64,000 nucleotides of DNA from Anaerofilum sp. An201 (GTDB lineage Bacteria > Bacillota > Clostridia > Oscillospirales > Ruminococcaceae). The notes under the pieces were generated by a model that made no database searches, was not told the origin of the DNA, and was given only the letters and a program-made list of their open reading frames with translations. The number at the start of each line of letters is the position of its first letter. The stretch's first letter is position 1. Both the position numbers and the translations under genes were made by a program. Below, piece after piece: positions 8,622 to 18,341 of this stretch. The stretch spans positions 1 to 64,000 of the forward strand of contig NZ_NFJT01000013.1 in NCBI RefSeq assembly GCF_002160015.1. The letters run 5' to 3'.

Positions 8622-9671
8622 ATGAAACTGTCGTTCCGCTGGTATGGAGAGAGCGACTCCATCCCCCTGCAATACATCCGCCAAATTCCCGGCATGCGCA
8701 GCATCGTCAGCGCGGTGTATGACGTGGCGCCGGGCGAGGTGTGGCCGGAGGAAAGTCTGGCACGCATGCAGCAGCTGTGCGAGGAAAACGGCCTTGTCTT
8801 CGACGTGGTGGAGTCGATCCCGGTGAGCGAGGACATCAAGCTGGGCACCGACAAGCGCGACGCCCACCTGGCTGCCTACTGCGAAAACATCCGCCGCTGC
8901 GCCAAATACGGCGTGAAGTGCGTGACCTACAACTTTATGCCGGTCTTTGACTGGACCCGCACCCAGCTGGACAAGCCGGCCGCCGACGGCTCCACCAGTC
9001 TGGTGATGTACTGGGAGCAGATGAAGGGTCTGGACCCGCTGAAGGACGACATCCACCTGCCCGGCTGGGATTCCAGCTACACCCAGGCCGAGGTGCGCGA
9101 GCTGATCGCCGCCTACGGTCAGCTGGGCGAGGAGGGACTGTGGCGCAATCTGGAGTACTTCCTGCAGACGGTCATTCCGGTGGCCGAGGAGTGCGGCGTA
9201 CAGATGGCCATCCACCCCGACGATCCCCCCTACCCCATCTTCGGGCTGCCCCGCATCATCACCTGCGAAGAGAACCTCGACCGGATGCTGCATCTGGCGG
9301 ACAGCCCGGCCAACTGTCTGTGTCTGTGCACCGGCAGTCTGGGCTGCGCGGCCAGCAACGACGTCCCCGCGATGGTGCGCAAATATTCCGCGATGGGACG
9401 CATCGCCTTTGTGCATCTGCGCAACGTGAAGATCCTCCCGGACGGCAGCTTTGAGGAGCGCGCCCATCTGTCCGGCTGCGGCAGTCTGGACATGTACGAG
9501 ATCGTGAAGGCGCTGACCGAGACCGGCTTCGAGGGCTATGTCCGCCCCGACCACGGGCGCATGATCTGGGGCGAGACTGGCAAACCGGGCTACGGCCTGT
9601 TCGACCGCGCGCTGGGCGCGGCGTATATCAACGGATTGTTCGAGGCCTGCGAAAAGGCCGCGCAGAAGTAA
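8622..9671 (+). CDS. uxuA: D-mannonate dehydratase
   Basis: A 349-residue TIM-barrel enzyme (EC 4.2.1.8) that dehydrates D-mannonate to 2-keto-3-deoxy-D-gluconate. Family motifs include FRWYGESDSIPLQYIRQIPG at the N-terminus, MAIHPDDPPYP for metal binding, HLRNVK and VRPDHGRMIWGE near the C-terminus. The ATG at 8622 is used because AAGGAG lies 9 nt before it; the in-frame ATG at 8613 directly abuts the Shine-Dalgarno. It is the middle gene of the uronate operon and acts after the SDR encoded downstream has reduced fructuronate to mannonate. Confidence 0.95.
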   Translation: MKLSFRWYGESDSIPLQYIRQIPGMRSIVSAVYDVAPGEVWPEESLARMQQLCEENGLVFDVVESIPVSEDIKLGTDKRDAHLAAYCENIRRCAKYGVKCVTYNFMPVFDWTRTQLDKPAADGSTSLVMYWEQMKGLDPLKDDIHLPGWDSSYTQAEVRELIAAYGQLGEEGLWRNLEYFLQTVIPVAEECGVQMAIHPDDPPYPIFGLPRIITCEENLDRMLHLADSPANCLCLCTGSLGCAASNDVPAMVRKYSAMGRIAFVHLRNVKILPDGSFEERAHLSGCGSLDMYEIVKALTETGFEGYVRPDHGRMIWGETGKPGYGLFDRALGAAYINGLFEACEKAAQK

Positions 9672-9683
9672 AGGAGAAGCGTT

Positions 9684-10538
9684 ATGCAGAAAAATGTACT
9701 GGATACCGATCTTTCCGGCAAGGTAGCGGTGGTCACCGGCGCGGGCGGCGTGCTCTGCTCGGCGTTTGCCAAGGTGCTGGCGCGGGCCGGTGCGAAGGTG
9801 GCGCTGCTGGATCTGAACGAAGAGGCGGCGGCTTCCTTCGCCGCCGAGATCAACGCCGAGGGCGGCGTGGCCAGGGCCTACAAGTGCAACGTGCTGGACA
9901 AGGCCGCCTGCTATGCGGTGGCCGACGCGGTGGCGGCCGATCTGGGTCCCTGCGACATTCTGGTGAACGGTGCGGGCGGCAACAATCCCCGCGCCACCAC
10001 CGACCACGAATACTATATGCCCGGCGACATCGACGCCGACACCAAGAGCTTCTTTGATCTGGAGCCGGAGGGCGTGGAGTTCGTATTCAATCTGAACTTC
10101 CTCGGCACCCTGCTGCCCACCCAGGCCTTTGCCCGCCAGATGGTGGGGCGCACCGGCTGCAATATCCTGAACATCTCCTCGATGAACGCCTACACCCCGC
10201 TCACCAAGATCCCGGCCTATTCGGGCGCAAAGGCGGCGGTCAGCAACTTCACTCAGTGGCTGGCGGTACACTTCTCCAAGGCGGGCATCCGGGTGAACGC
10301 CATCGCCCCCGGCTTTTTTGCCACCAAGCAGAACGCGGCGCTGCTGTTCAATCCGGACGGCACCCCCACCGCCCGCACCGGCAAGATCCTGGCCGCCACC
10401 CCGATGGGCCGCTTTGGCGACGCCGAAACCGAGCTGGCGGGTGCGGTGCTGTTTTTGCTGAACGAAAAGGCGGCCAGCTTCATCACCGGCGTGTGCATCC
10501 CCATCGACGGCGGCTTCTCGGCCTATTCGGGGGTATAA
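9684..10538 (+). CDS. SDR-family D-fructuronate reductase / D-mannonate oxidoreductase
   Basis: A 284-residue short-chain dehydrogenase. The cofactor motif is VVTGAGGVLCSAFA, followed by LVNGAGGNNP, and the catalytic Ser/Tyr/Lys lie in NISSMN and YSGAKAAV. The GAGGVLC variant and the roughly 40-residue insertion after NNP (GDIDADTKSFFDLEPEG) are typical of the SDR enzymes that sit with uxuA in Firmicutes (YjmF type) and replace the unrelated E. coli UxuB. It is the last gene of the uronate operon, followed by a very strong terminator. The function is inferred from family and position; substrate specificity was not tested. Confidence 0.9.
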   Translation: MQKNVLDTDLSGKVAVVTGAGGVLCSAFAKVLARAGAKVALLDLNEEAAASFAAEINAEGGVARAYKCNVLDKAACYAVADAVAADLGPCDILVNGAGGNNPRATTDHEYYMPGDIDADTKSFFDLEPEGVEFVFNLNFLGTLLPTQAFARQMVGRTGCNILNISSMNAYTPLTKIPAYSGAKAAVSNFTQWLAVHFSKAGIRVNAIAPGFFATKQNAALLFNPDGTPTARTGKILAATPMGRFGDAETELAGAVLFLLNEKAASFITGVCIPIDGGFSAYSGV

Positions 10539-10562
10539 GCGGTTCTTTCCCTCTCATCTCTC

Positions 10563-10608
10563 CACAAAGCAGCGGCGCAGTCCTTTCGGGCTGCGCCGCT
10601 GCTTTGTG
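10563..10608. terminator. Bidirectional terminator between the uronate operon and the sensor regulator
   Basis: A perfect 18-bp stem (CACAAAGCAGCGGCGCAG with its complement) has a 10-nt loop. It separates two convergent genes and can end both transcripts. Confidence 0.85.
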
Positions 10609-10638
10609 GAAAAGAGGGGCGGTTTGCGTATCCTTCGG

Positions 10639-12882
10639 TCAGAAGCCGACGGGGTCCTGCTGTGTGCTGTACATGCGGCGGTAGTCGCCGGGGGTGACGC
10701 CCTGGGTCTGTTTGAAGCGGCGGATGAAGCTGGACACATTGTAATAGCCCACCTGATACCCCAGTTCCTTCAGCGGCAGCTGGGTCTCCACCAGCAGCTT
10801 GCAGGCGCGGTTCATCCGCAGCGAGGTGCTGTAGTCCAGCAGGTTCTGGCCGGTCTTGTCCTTGAAGAACTGGCTGAGGTTCGGCAGCAGCATGTTGAAC
10901 CGCTCCGACATCTCCTGCAGCGAAAAGTCGCACCGCAGACAGTTCTGGTCCACATATTCCACCATCTCGCTGATCAGCGTTTCGGTGCCTCGCCGGTCGG
11001 ACGGCGGGGCGCTTGTTTTGTTCAGGTTCTTGCGCAGCTCCCGCACCAGTGCCAGCACATCCTGTGCGGTGTCCAGGCTGGACAGGCTCAGCAGGCTGTT
11101 TTCCGCCTCGCAGCGCAGACCGTCGTCGGGGCGCAGCTGGCGGGAAAAGGTGTTCAGCAGCTCGAAGCAGACGTTTTTCGCGGTGAACAGCGGCAGGTTG
11201 CTGCTTTCCAGATACTGCATGATCTGCTCCACCGCGGCGGTGGTCTCCGGCTCGTTGCCGGCCTGCAGCGCGTTGCGCAGCTTTTCAAACTGGCGGTGCG
11301 GATACCGCGCGGGCGTTCCCGGCAGCGAAAGCTCCCCGATCGAGATGGTGCGGTCGTTTCCGCAGACGAAGCGGTAGTCCAGCGCCTGTCCCGCCTCCAT
11401 CATCGAGCGGGGCAGTCCCGCCGTTTCCCGGCCCACGCTGCCCAGACCCACCGTCACCGACAGCTCCATCCGGCGGCTCAGCCGGGCCCGCGCCTGCTCG
11501 TACAGCTCGCCGATCTCGCTTTGCTGGTCCTGCCGGATGCCGTTCACCGTCAGGATACGTCCCGGTTCCAGCGTAAAGATATAACAGCACTCCATCTGCG
11601 GCGCCAGCGCCTTCTGCAGCTGCTCGGCGAACACCTCCAGATTGGTCTCGGGCGGCGTCACCCGCACACTGGCCGCAAAATACCACTCGCTCTTCAGCGC
11701 AAGGCCGCATTCCGCTGCCGCCCGGTTGAAGTCCAGATGGGTGGCGTACCGCCCGGCCAAGAGGCGCTGCAGATAGATATTCTGAATGGTGGCGGCGTTG
11801 CTTTCCAGCCGCTCGGCCATCTCCAAATTGCGGCTGGAAAGGGTGTCCAGCGCCACCGAGATCAAATCCAGCTCGCTGCGATGGGGGGCCGGCTCCTCGT
11901 GCGCGATGCGCAGCGCCTTTTCCTTCAGGCGGCGGATAGGGGTATAGTTCACCCGCATCAGTACAAAGATCAGCGCTCCCGCCGCCAGCACCACCAGCAG
12001 GGTGGTCAGCACCAGCTCCCGGCTGACGGTGTGCAGCTGCTGGAACAGCTGCTGGTTCTCCGGCACCAGACTGATATACTGCCACTCCAGCAGTCCCGAC
12101 TGCACGCTGCCGGCAAAATACGGCTCGCCGTCCACCACAACGCGCCCCTCCGGCAGCGCTTCCCCCTGTGCAAGAGCGTCGGGAGAGAGGGAATCCAGCG
12201 CAAAGCTGCTGAACAGCGGCCTGCCGTCCCGGTCCAGTACATAGGTGGAGGCGCTGTAATTGCCCATCTTTTCCTCCAAAAGACGGCTCAGCGACGCCTC
12301 GGGAAGCAAAAACAGGCAGCTGCCGGCCAGGGTCTGGTAATCGGTGCGGATGGGATACACCATGCACAGATATCCCGGCGTGCCCTTCCACTCCACGTGG
12401 GACAGCGCGGTGGGCACCTCCACCGTTTCCAGCAGCTTCCGCAGCTGGTCGGCCGAGAGCCGGGGGCTGCGCAGCAGCTGGTTCACCAGCAGGTCCTTGC
12501 GGCAGGAGCTGCTGCTGGCAACAGCGAAATCGTCCTGTGCCGGATACAGCACCACCTCCTCGATCAGCGGGTTTGTGGTGCGGTAGGCGCTCAGGCGGGA
12601 GATGGCGTCCCGGCTGGCCAGCGGGTCGCCCAGAAAGGAAAAAGCGGGCAGGTCCATCGTCAGGCGGATCTCGCTGGCGGTCTGGCTCATGGTTTCCAGT
12701 TCACGGTCGATCGCGGCGGCCAGCTGGGCCAGGTCCGCCTGCACCTTCGAGTTGATCTCGTTGCGGTAGGCCAGGATGAACCGCTGGCTGAACAGTCCGT
12801 TGATCACCACCAGCGGGAGAAACAGCACCAGCAGGTACGACGCGATATAGGATATGAACAGGTGCGACTTGAGCTTTGGCAT
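10639..12882 (-). CDS. Membrane-bound AraC-family regulator with extracellular sensor domain
   Basis: A 747-residue one-component membrane regulator. A transmembrane helix (about 9-31) is followed by an extracytoplasmic Cache-like region (about 32-285), a second helix (about 290-312), a linker with a HAMP-like start and YesN-type middle region, and an AraC helix-turn-helix (about 648-745, with GYYNVSSFIRRFKQTQG). This architecture is the usual partner of LplB/YtcP/LplA-type importers in Firmicutes. Here it is divergent from exactly such an importer, so it probably senses an extracellular oligosaccharide or the binding protein and activates the operon starting at 13251. GGAGG precedes the ATG. 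Confidence 0.9.
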   Translation of the reverse strand: MPKLKSHLFISYIASYLLVLFLPLVVINGLFSQRFILAYRNEINSKVQADLAQLAAAIDRELETMSQTASEIRLTMDLPAFSFLGDPLASRDAISRLSAYRTTNPLIEEVVLYPAQDDFAVASSSSCRKDLLVNQLLRSPRLSADQLRKLLETVEVPTALSHVEWKGTPGYLCMVYPIRTDYQTLAGSCLFLLPEASLSRLLEEKMGNYSASTYVLDRDGRPLFSSFALDSLSPDALAQGEALPEGRVVVDGEPYFAGSVQSGLLEWQYISLVPENQQLFQQLHTVSRELVLTTLLVVLAAGALIFVLMRVNYTPIRRLKEKALRIAHEEPAPHRSELDLISVALDTLSSRNLEMAERLESNAATIQNIYLQRLLAGRYATHLDFNRAAAECGLALKSEWYFAASVRVTPPETNLEVFAEQLQKALAPQMECCYIFTLEPGRILTVNGIRQDQQSEIGELYEQARARLSRRMELSVTVGLGSVGRETAGLPRSMMEAGQALDYRFVCGNDRTISIGELSLPGTPARYPHRQFEKLRNALQAGNEPETTAAVEQIMQYLESSNLPLFTAKNVCFELLNTFSRQLRPDDGLRCEAENSLLSLSSLDTAQDVLALVRELRKNLNKTSAPPSDRRGTETLISEMVEYVDQNCLRCDFSLQEMSERFNMLLPNLSQFFKDKTGQNLLDYSTSLRMNRACKLLVETQLPLKELGYQVGYYNVSSFIRRFKQTQGVTPGDYRRMYSTQQDPVGF

Positions 12883-12956
12883 GTTGTTCCTCCTGTGGAT
12901 GATTTTGCCGGTTTTTCCTTCACAAACACATTTTTATTGTCACTTTTGCAAAAAAC

Positions 12957-12985
12957 ATTGTAGCATGTTTTCGGTTTGAACACAA
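12957..12985 (-). promoter_or_regulatory. Probable promoter of the membrane AraC sensor gene
   Basis: On the minus strand, TTGTGT, a 17-nt spacer and TACAAT lie 75 nt before the start codon. Confidence 0.55.
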
Positions 12986-13024
12986 CGGTGCCTGTGCCGG
13001 TTTGCAACAAAAAGCTATTTTTCG

Positions 13025-13053
13025 TTTACACAACAGAAGTCCATATGTATAAT
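13025..13053 (+). promoter_or_regulatory. Promoter of the importer/sulfatase operon
   Basis: TTTACA (13025-13030), a 17-nt spacer and TATAAT (13048-13053) precede lplB-like. The remaining leader to 13251 is about 190 nt, AT-rich, with one GC hairpin at about 13147-13168 (CCCGCCGC/GCGGCGGG). No gene was seen in the 12883-13250 gap. Confidence 0.7.
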
Positions 13054-13250
13054 AAAAATAAAGATACTGCGAAAATTTATTCCCCATAAAAAGTGTATAT
13101 CGCTGAAAAAATGGAAACCGTATGGGAATATTTTCTGCTTTTAAAACCCGCCGCTGCGGCGCGGCGGGATAAAACCTGCAAACCGCAAAAAACATGTCCA
13201 TTGAAAAAACGCCTTGCCGTCCGTATACTCGAAAGCGAGGTGATCGCAAC

Positions 13251-14216
13251 ATGACACAGACAAAAACAGCCCAAAAAACACGGGCGGTAACCTACACCAA
13301 AAAGCCGCTTTCCAAACGGATGCGCAGAGCATTCCTGCGCGACTGGCAGCTGCTGTTGCTGTGCCTGCTGCCGGCGCTCTATTTTCTGATCTTCCACTAC
13401 ATCCCGATGTACGGCGTGCAGCTGGCCTTCAAGGACTTCCGGGCAGCGGACGGCATCTGGGGCAGCCAGTGGGCGGGCTTCAAATATTTCGAGCGCTTCT
13501 TCACATCCTATCAGTTCTGGCCGCTCATCAAGAACACCCTGCTGCTGAGCTTCGGGCAGCTGCTGTTCGGCTTCCCGATCCCCATCATCCTGGCCATCCT
13601 GCTGAATCAGACCCGCAGCACCCGCTTCCGCAAGTTCGTGCAGACCATCACCTACTGCCCCCACTTCATTTCCATCGTGGTGCTGGTGGGCATGCTGAAC
13701 CTCTTCCTCTCCCCGCGCAGCGGCCTCATCAACCATTTCCTGGGGCTGTTCGGGATCGACGCCATCCACTTCATGGGTGACCCCGGCTGGTTCCGCCCGG
13801 TGTTCATCCTGTCCGGCATCTGGCAGAACGCGGGCTGGAGCGCCATCATCTACATCGCGGCGCTGGCCGGCATCAACCCCGACCTGTACGAGGCCGCCCA
13901 GATCGACGGCGCCAACCGCTGGCAGCTGATCCGCCACATCGACCTGCCGGGCATCATGCCCACCGCCACCATGATGTTCATTCTGGAGGTTGGCAAGGTG
14001 ATGAACATCGGCTTCCAGAAAGCCTACCTGATGCAGACCGGCCTGAACATCACCACCAGTGAGATCATCCCCACCTACATCTACAAAGTGGGCCTGATCG
14101 ACGCACAGTACAGCTACTCGGCGGCGATCAGCCTGTTCAACAACATCATCAACATCATCCTGCTGGTGGCCGTGAACAAGATCGCGCAGAAGACCAGTGA
14201 GAACAGTCTGTGGTAA
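13251..14216 (+). CDS. Sugar ABC transporter permease, LplB type
   Basis: A 321-residue inner-membrane permease of the carbohydrate ABC (CUT1) family with about six transmembrane helices. The EAA loop that docks the ATPase is visible as YEAAQIDGANRWQLIRHI. Its length and the N-terminal FHYIPMYGVQLAFKDF motif match the LplB/YteP subgroup, which imports complex oligosaccharides such as rhamnogalacturonan or glycosaminoglycan pieces. ATG 13251 has GAGGTGATC upstream; an earlier in-frame ATG at 13194 lacks a ribosome site. No ATPase gene is in the operon, as usual for this type, which borrows a shared MsmX-like ATPase. Confidence 0.93.
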   Translation: MTQTKTAQKTRAVTYTKKPLSKRMRRAFLRDWQLLLLCLLPALYFLIFHYIPMYGVQLAFKDFRAADGIWGSQWAGFKYFERFFTSYQFWPLIKNTLLLSFGQLLFGFPIPIILAILLNQTRSTRFRKFVQTITYCPHFISIVVLVGMLNLFLSPRSGLINHFLGLFGIDAIHFMGDPGWFRPVFILSGIWQNAGWSAIIYIAALAGINPDLYEAAQIDGANRWQLIRHIDLPGIMPTATMMFILEVGKVMNIGFQKAYLMQTGLNITTSEIIPTYIYKVGLIDAQYSYSAAISLFNNIINIILLVAVNKIAQKTSENSLW

Positions 14217-14229
14217 GGAGGCGCGAAGA

Positions 14230-15135
14230 ATGAAAGCAGCAACAAAATCCAAAATGCGCCGCGGCCTCAGCGACCGGGTGTTCGACATCGTCAACTATGC
14301 GATTCTGGGTCTGGTAGCGCTGGCGGTGCTGTACCCGCTGTACTTTGTGGTCATCGCCTCCTTCTCCGACCCCGACGCCATCAACACCGGACGGGTGCTG
14401 CTGTGGCCGGTGGGCTTCAACACGATGGGCTACGAAAAGATCTTTGCCGACGCCAAGATCTGGCGCTCGTACAGCAACACCATCTTCTACACCGTGCTGG
14501 GCACCACCATCAACATCTTCCTCACCATGATGCTGGCCTATCCGCTGTCCCGGCGGGAGTTCTGCGGCCGCAAGTTTCTCACCTTCTTCATGATGTTCAC
14601 CCTGTATTTCCAGGGCGGCCTTGTGCCCACCTACCTGCTGATGCAGGACATCCATCTCTACGACACCCCCTGGGTGATGGTGCTGCTGCCGGCGCTGAAC
14701 GTCTTTAACGTCATCATCGCCCGCACCAACATCCAGAACAACATCCCCGAGGAGCTGTACGAGGCGGCCTGTCTGGACGGATGCAGCCACCTGAAGTATT
14801 TCTGGAAAGTGGTGTTCCCGCTGTCCAAAACCATCATCGCGGTGCTGGTGCTGTACTACGGCGTGGCCCACTGGAACGACTACATGAACGGTCTGATCTA
14901 CCTGCGCGACGAGGGCCTGTACCCGCTGCAGCTGGTGCTGCGCGGCATCCTGGTGCAGAACCAGGCGTCGGCCAGCATGATGGGCGACGTGGAGAGCATG
15001 ATGGCCCAGCAGAAAGCGGCCGAGCTGATCAAATACGGCCTGATTATCGTGTCGGCGTTGCCGGTGCTGGTGATCTATCCGTTCCTGCAGAAGTATTTTG
15101 AAAAAGGCGTGATGGTCGGCTCGGTGAAGGGCTGA
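14230..15135 (+). CDS. Sugar ABC transporter permease, YtcP type
   Basis: A 301-residue second permease of the CUT1 importer, 13 nt after the first. The EAA loop reads YEAACLDGCSHLKYFWKVVF. The motifs FFMMFTLYFQGGLVPTYLL and the ending KYFEKGVMVGSVKG are typical of the YtcP/CarB-like partner of LplB. ATG 14230 follows AAGGAGG. The in-frame start at 14197 would overlap the previous gene and has no ribosome site. It forms the membrane channel together with the LplB-type permease. Confidence 0.93.
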   Translation: MKAATKSKMRRGLSDRVFDIVNYAILGLVALAVLYPLYFVVIASFSDPDAINTGRVLLWPVGFNTMGYEKIFADAKIWRSYSNTIFYTVLGTTINIFLTMMLAYPLSRREFCGRKFLTFFMMFTLYFQGGLVPTYLLMQDIHLYDTPWVMVLLPALNVFNVIIARTNIQNNIPEELYEAACLDGCSHLKYFWKVVFPLSKTIIAVLVLYYGVAHWNDYMNGLIYLRDEGLYPLQLVLRGILVQNQASASMMGDVESMMAQQKAAELIKYGLIIVSALPVLVIYPFLQKYFEKGVMVGSVKG

Positions 15136-15169
15136 CCCAAAGATACAACAAAACAAAGGAGGAAACCCT

Positions 15170-16780
15170 ATGAAAAAGATCCTGTGCGGCGTGCTGGCAG
15201 CCGCCATGGTGGGCACGGCCCTGACCGGCTGTGTGCCGCAGAAATCGAACGACAGCTCCAAGCCCTCGTCCGGCTCCACCGTATCGGCCGACAACTTCAA
15301 CGCCGAGGGACTGCCCATCCTCAAGGAAAAGCAGACCTTTGAGCTGGCCGCCAAGAGCCGCTACAACAAAAACTTCGCGGATCTGCAGTTCTTCCAGGAC
15401 CTGGAGGAGCAGACCAACGTGCACATCGAATGGAACATGAGCTCGGAAGACGGCTGGGACGAAAAGAAGGGCCTGCTGTTTGCCGGCGAGCTGTCCGACG
15501 CCTTCTACGGCCAGGGCATCCTCACCGACGTGGACGTGATCAAATACGCCTCGCAGGGCATCCTGATCCCGCTGGAGGACATGATCGAGCAGTACTGCCC
15601 CAACATCAGCAAGCTGCTGGAGAACGAGGAATACCGCAAGGCGCTCACCGCGCCGGACGGCCACATCTACTGCCTGCCCAGCCTGACCGAGCTGTCGCCC
15701 AAGACCCACGACAAGCTGTTCATCAACAAGACCTGGCTGGACCAGCTGGGCCTGCCGCTGCCCACCACGCTGGAGGAGTTTGAGAACACCCTGAAGGCTT
15801 TCCGCGACAACGACATGAACGGAAACGGCAGCACCACCGATGAGATCCCCTTCAGCTTTTTGTACAACCGCAAGGAGAACGGCCTGTTCTCGATGTTCGG
15901 CAGCTTCGGCCAGCTGGACAACAACTACAACAACCACTTCATCGTGCAGGACGGCGAGGTGGTCTACACCCCGATCACCGAGCCGTACAAGGACGCCATC
16001 GAGTGGTTCCACAGCCTGTACCAGCAGAACCTGATCGACCCCGAGGGCTTCACCCACGATTTCAGCGTCTACATCGCAAAGATCAGCTCGCCCGACAAGA
16101 CGGTGGGCGCGTTCCTGGGCTGGAGCCTGTCCAGCGCGGCGGGCAACAACAAGGCCGACTATGTGCCGCTGGCTCCGCTGAAGGGCGAGGACGGCGAGCA
16201 GATCTGGAACACCTACCCCTCCGCCATCAACGCGAAAGGCTCCTTCGTCATCACCAGCGAGTGTGAGAACCCCGAGGCCCTGATGCGCTGGGCCGACCTG
16301 CACTATGTGCCCGAGACCTCCCTGCAGATCGACCAGGGTCTGTTTGGCACCACCCTCACCAAGGAGGGCGACCGCTACACCTACCTGCCGCTGCCCGAGG
16401 GCAAGACGCTGGCCGACATGATCCATGAGTATTCCCCCGGCGTCAACGGCATCGGCGGCGTGACGATGGAGATCGCCTCCAAGCTGGACCTGAACGCCAA
16501 CCTGCAGGAGCGCGCCGATCTGGACGAGTTCTACGCCCCCTACAACGTGCCGGTGGAGGAGGTATACCCCAGTGTGTTCCTCACCAACGAGGAGGTGGAG
16601 CGCATCTCCGAGCTGGAGACCGACATCGTGGCCTATATCGACCAGACCTACGCCAACTGGATCGTGAACGGCGGCATCGACGCCGAGTGGGACGCCTACC
16701 TGCAGAAGCTTGAACAAATGCATGTACAGGAGTATATTGAGATCTACAAGGCAGCCTACGAGCGCTACCAGAACGCCTGA
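15170..16780 (+). CDS. Extracellular solute-binding lipoprotein, LplA type
   Basis: A 536-residue substrate-binding protein of the importer. The N-terminus is a lipoprotein signal peptide ending in LTGC (lipidated Cys 21), followed by a Ser-rich linker. The body is a family 1 solute-binding fold, with an EF-hand-like calcium loop DNDMNGNGSTTDEIPF that is common in LplA proteins. It captures an oligosaccharide outside the cell and hands it to the two permeases. The linked sulfatases suggest a sulfated glycan. It is separated from the first sulfatase by 171 nt that contain a dispersed hairpin repeat. Confidence 0.93.
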   Translation: MKKILCGVLAAAMVGTALTGCVPQKSNDSSKPSSGSTVSADNFNAEGLPILKEKQTFELAAKSRYNKNFADLQFFQDLEEQTNVHIEWNMSSEDGWDEKKGLLFAGELSDAFYGQGILTDVDVIKYASQGILIPLEDMIEQYCPNISKLLENEEYRKALTAPDGHIYCLPSLTELSPKTHDKLFINKTWLDQLGLPLPTTLEEFENTLKAFRDNDMNGNGSTTDEIPFSFLYNRKENGLFSMFGSFGQLDNNYNNHFIVQDGEVVYTPITEPYKDAIEWFHSLYQQNLIDPEGFTHDFSVYIAKISSPDKTVGAFLGWSLSSAAGNNKADYVPLAPLKGEDGEQIWNTYPSAINAKGSFVITSECENPEALMRWADLHYVPETSLQIDQGLFGTTLTKEGDRYTYLPLPEGKTLADMIHEYSPGVNGIGGVTMEIASKLDLNANLQERADLDEFYAPYNVPVEEVYPSVFLTNEEVERISELETDIVAYIDQTYANWIVNGGIDAEWDAYLQKLEQMHVQEYIEIYKAAYERYQNA

Positions 16781-16810
16781 ACAAAAGCCGCTGAGCGGCA
16801 CCCGATGCAG

Positions 16811-16857
16811 TGCCTTCCCCTGGCAGGGGAAGGTGCCGCTGCAGGCGGCGGATGAGG
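16811..16857 (+). repeat. Dispersed double-hairpin repeat, copy A
   Basis: Hairpin one (CCTTCCCC, loop TGGC, GGGGAAGG) is directly followed by hairpin two (TGCCGC, loop, GCGGCG) and then GATGAGGTCGAAG. Three related copies lie at about 41199, 48621 and 55782, all in the same orientation. This copy lies inside an operon, between the binding protein and the first sulfatase. Confidence 0.8.
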
Positions 16858-16951
16858 TCGAAGCTCTCCCGCCGCACAGATCTACCTTCCATACACCGGA
16901 TGCCCTTCCTCTCGGGGAGGGGCATCCCTGCATCCAAGCAAAGGAGCACCG

Positions 16952-18337
16952 ATGAAACCCAAAAATCTCGTCTTTCTCATGACCGACCAGCAGCGGTTCG
17001 ACACGCTGGGCATGACTGCCTGCGGCCGTGAGGTGACCCCGAACCTGAACGCGCTGGCGCGGGAAGGCGTGTCCTTTCAGCGCGCCTACGACGCCTGTCC
17101 GCTGTGCGTGCCGGCCCGCACCGCGCTGGCCACCGGACGCTCTCCGCTGGCAAACGGCATGCTGCTGAACGACCTGCCCGGCCGCTATGCCCGCGAAAAT
17201 CCCACCCTTCACGGTCTGCTGGCCGAAAACGGCTGGGAGGTGGCGCACATCGGGGTGGCGCACATCAGCGTGAAGCCGCCGCTGCGCCAGGCGGTGGACT
17301 TTGCCGCCTGGGAGTGCGACGACACCTATGCCGCCGCCATGTCCGCCCGGGGCATCTCCCTCGCGCGCGCCCCCGAAAACTCGGTGGAGGTGCTGGAACT
17401 GGGCGGCGGGAACTACCGCCCGCACCGCTATTCCAACGCGCGGGTGTCCCTGTGGGAGCATCCGCTGGAGGATTTCAAGGACGTCTGGTTCACAAACCGC
17501 GCGCTGGATTTCCTGCGCCGTTCCCACGAAAAACCCTTCGCACTGTTCCTCTATCTGTGGGCGCCCCATCCCCCGCTGATCGTCCCGCCCGACCAGCTGG
17601 CGCTCTTTCCGCAGGAGGAGATCCCCCTGCCCGCCAATACCGGCATTCCCAGCCCGGGCCAGCCGGAGGGCTACCGCCGCGGCGCGGCCGCCCAGCTGGG
17701 GCAGCATCCGCCCGAAAAGGGGTGGCAGCAGGCGTGGAGCGCCCATCTGGCGCTGTCCCACCTGTGCGACGCGCAGTTCGGCCGGGTGCTGGACACCCTG
17801 CGCGAGACCGGCCGCACCGACGACACGCTGGTGGTTTTCACCACCGACCACGGCGAGCAGCTGGGCCAGCACGGGATGTACCAGAAGATGGAGATGTACG
17901 AGCCGGCGGTGCACGTCCCGGCGGTGGTGCATCTGCCGGGAGGGGCCGCGGCCGCCCCGACGACGCCGGTGTCCCACCTCGACCTCGTGCCCACCATCAC
18001 CGAGCTGCTGGGTCTGCCCGGTCTGCCCGGCGCCGAAGGCATCTCGCTGGCCCACAGTGTGCGCACCGGCTGCGAGCCGCCCGCCCACGACGTGTTCGGC
18101 GTCTACTGCGGCAACCATGAGTTCGGCGATATGCGCCGGATGATCGTGCGCGAAAACTGGAAATATGTCTTTGACGGCAACGGCGAGGAGCTGTACGACC
18201 TTTCGGCCGACCCGCTGGAGATGCACAGCCGCGCCGCCGACCCCGCCTGTGCCGCCCAAAAAGCCGCCCTGCGCGGGGCGCTGGAAGCCTACTGCCGTGC
18301 CCGGCACGACCCGCTCTTTGCCGAAAAGGAGGATTGA
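16952..18337 (+). CDS. Formylglycine sulfatase (arylsulfatase family, Cys type)
   Basis: A 461-residue sulfatase. The modification motif C-x-P-x-R is CVPAR at residues 52-56 in PLCVPARTALATGR; Cys 52 must be converted to formylglycine by a maturase that is not in this window. Metal-binding positions are visible in FLMTDQQ at the N-terminus and TTDHGEQLGQHG near residue 300. No signal peptide is seen, so it acts in the cytoplasm on imported sulfated oligosaccharides. It lies 4 nt upstream of a second sulfatase and after a sugar importer. The glycan and the sulfate position cannot be read from the sequence. Confidence 0.92.
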   Translation: MKPKNLVFLMTDQQRFDTLGMTACGREVTPNLNALAREGVSFQRAYDACPLCVPARTALATGRSPLANGMLLNDLPGRYARENPTLHGLLAENGWEVAHIGVAHISVKPPLRQAVDFAAWECDDTYAAAMSARGISLARAPENSVEVLELGGGNYRPHRYSNARVSLWEHPLEDFKDVWFTNRALDFLRRSHEKPFALFLYLWAPHPPLIVPPDQLALFPQEEIPLPANTGIPSPGQPEGYRRGAAAQLGQHPPEKGWQQAWSAHLALSHLCDAQFGRVLDTLRETGRTDDTLVVFTTDHGEQLGQHGMYQKMEMYEPAVHVPAVVHLPGGAAAAPTTPVSHLDLVPTITELLGLPGLPGAEGISLAHSVRTGCEPPAHDVFGVYCGNHEFGDMRRMIVRENWKYVFDGNGEELYDLSADPLEMHSRAADPACAAQKAALRGALEAYCRARHDPLFAEKED

Positions 18338-18341
18338 CTTT

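Noticed and set aside
7149-10271. Open frame of about 1,040 codons on the minus strand across uxaC-uxuA-SDR
   Set aside because: It is a shadow of three well-supported plus-strand genes and has no recognisable domain or start signal.
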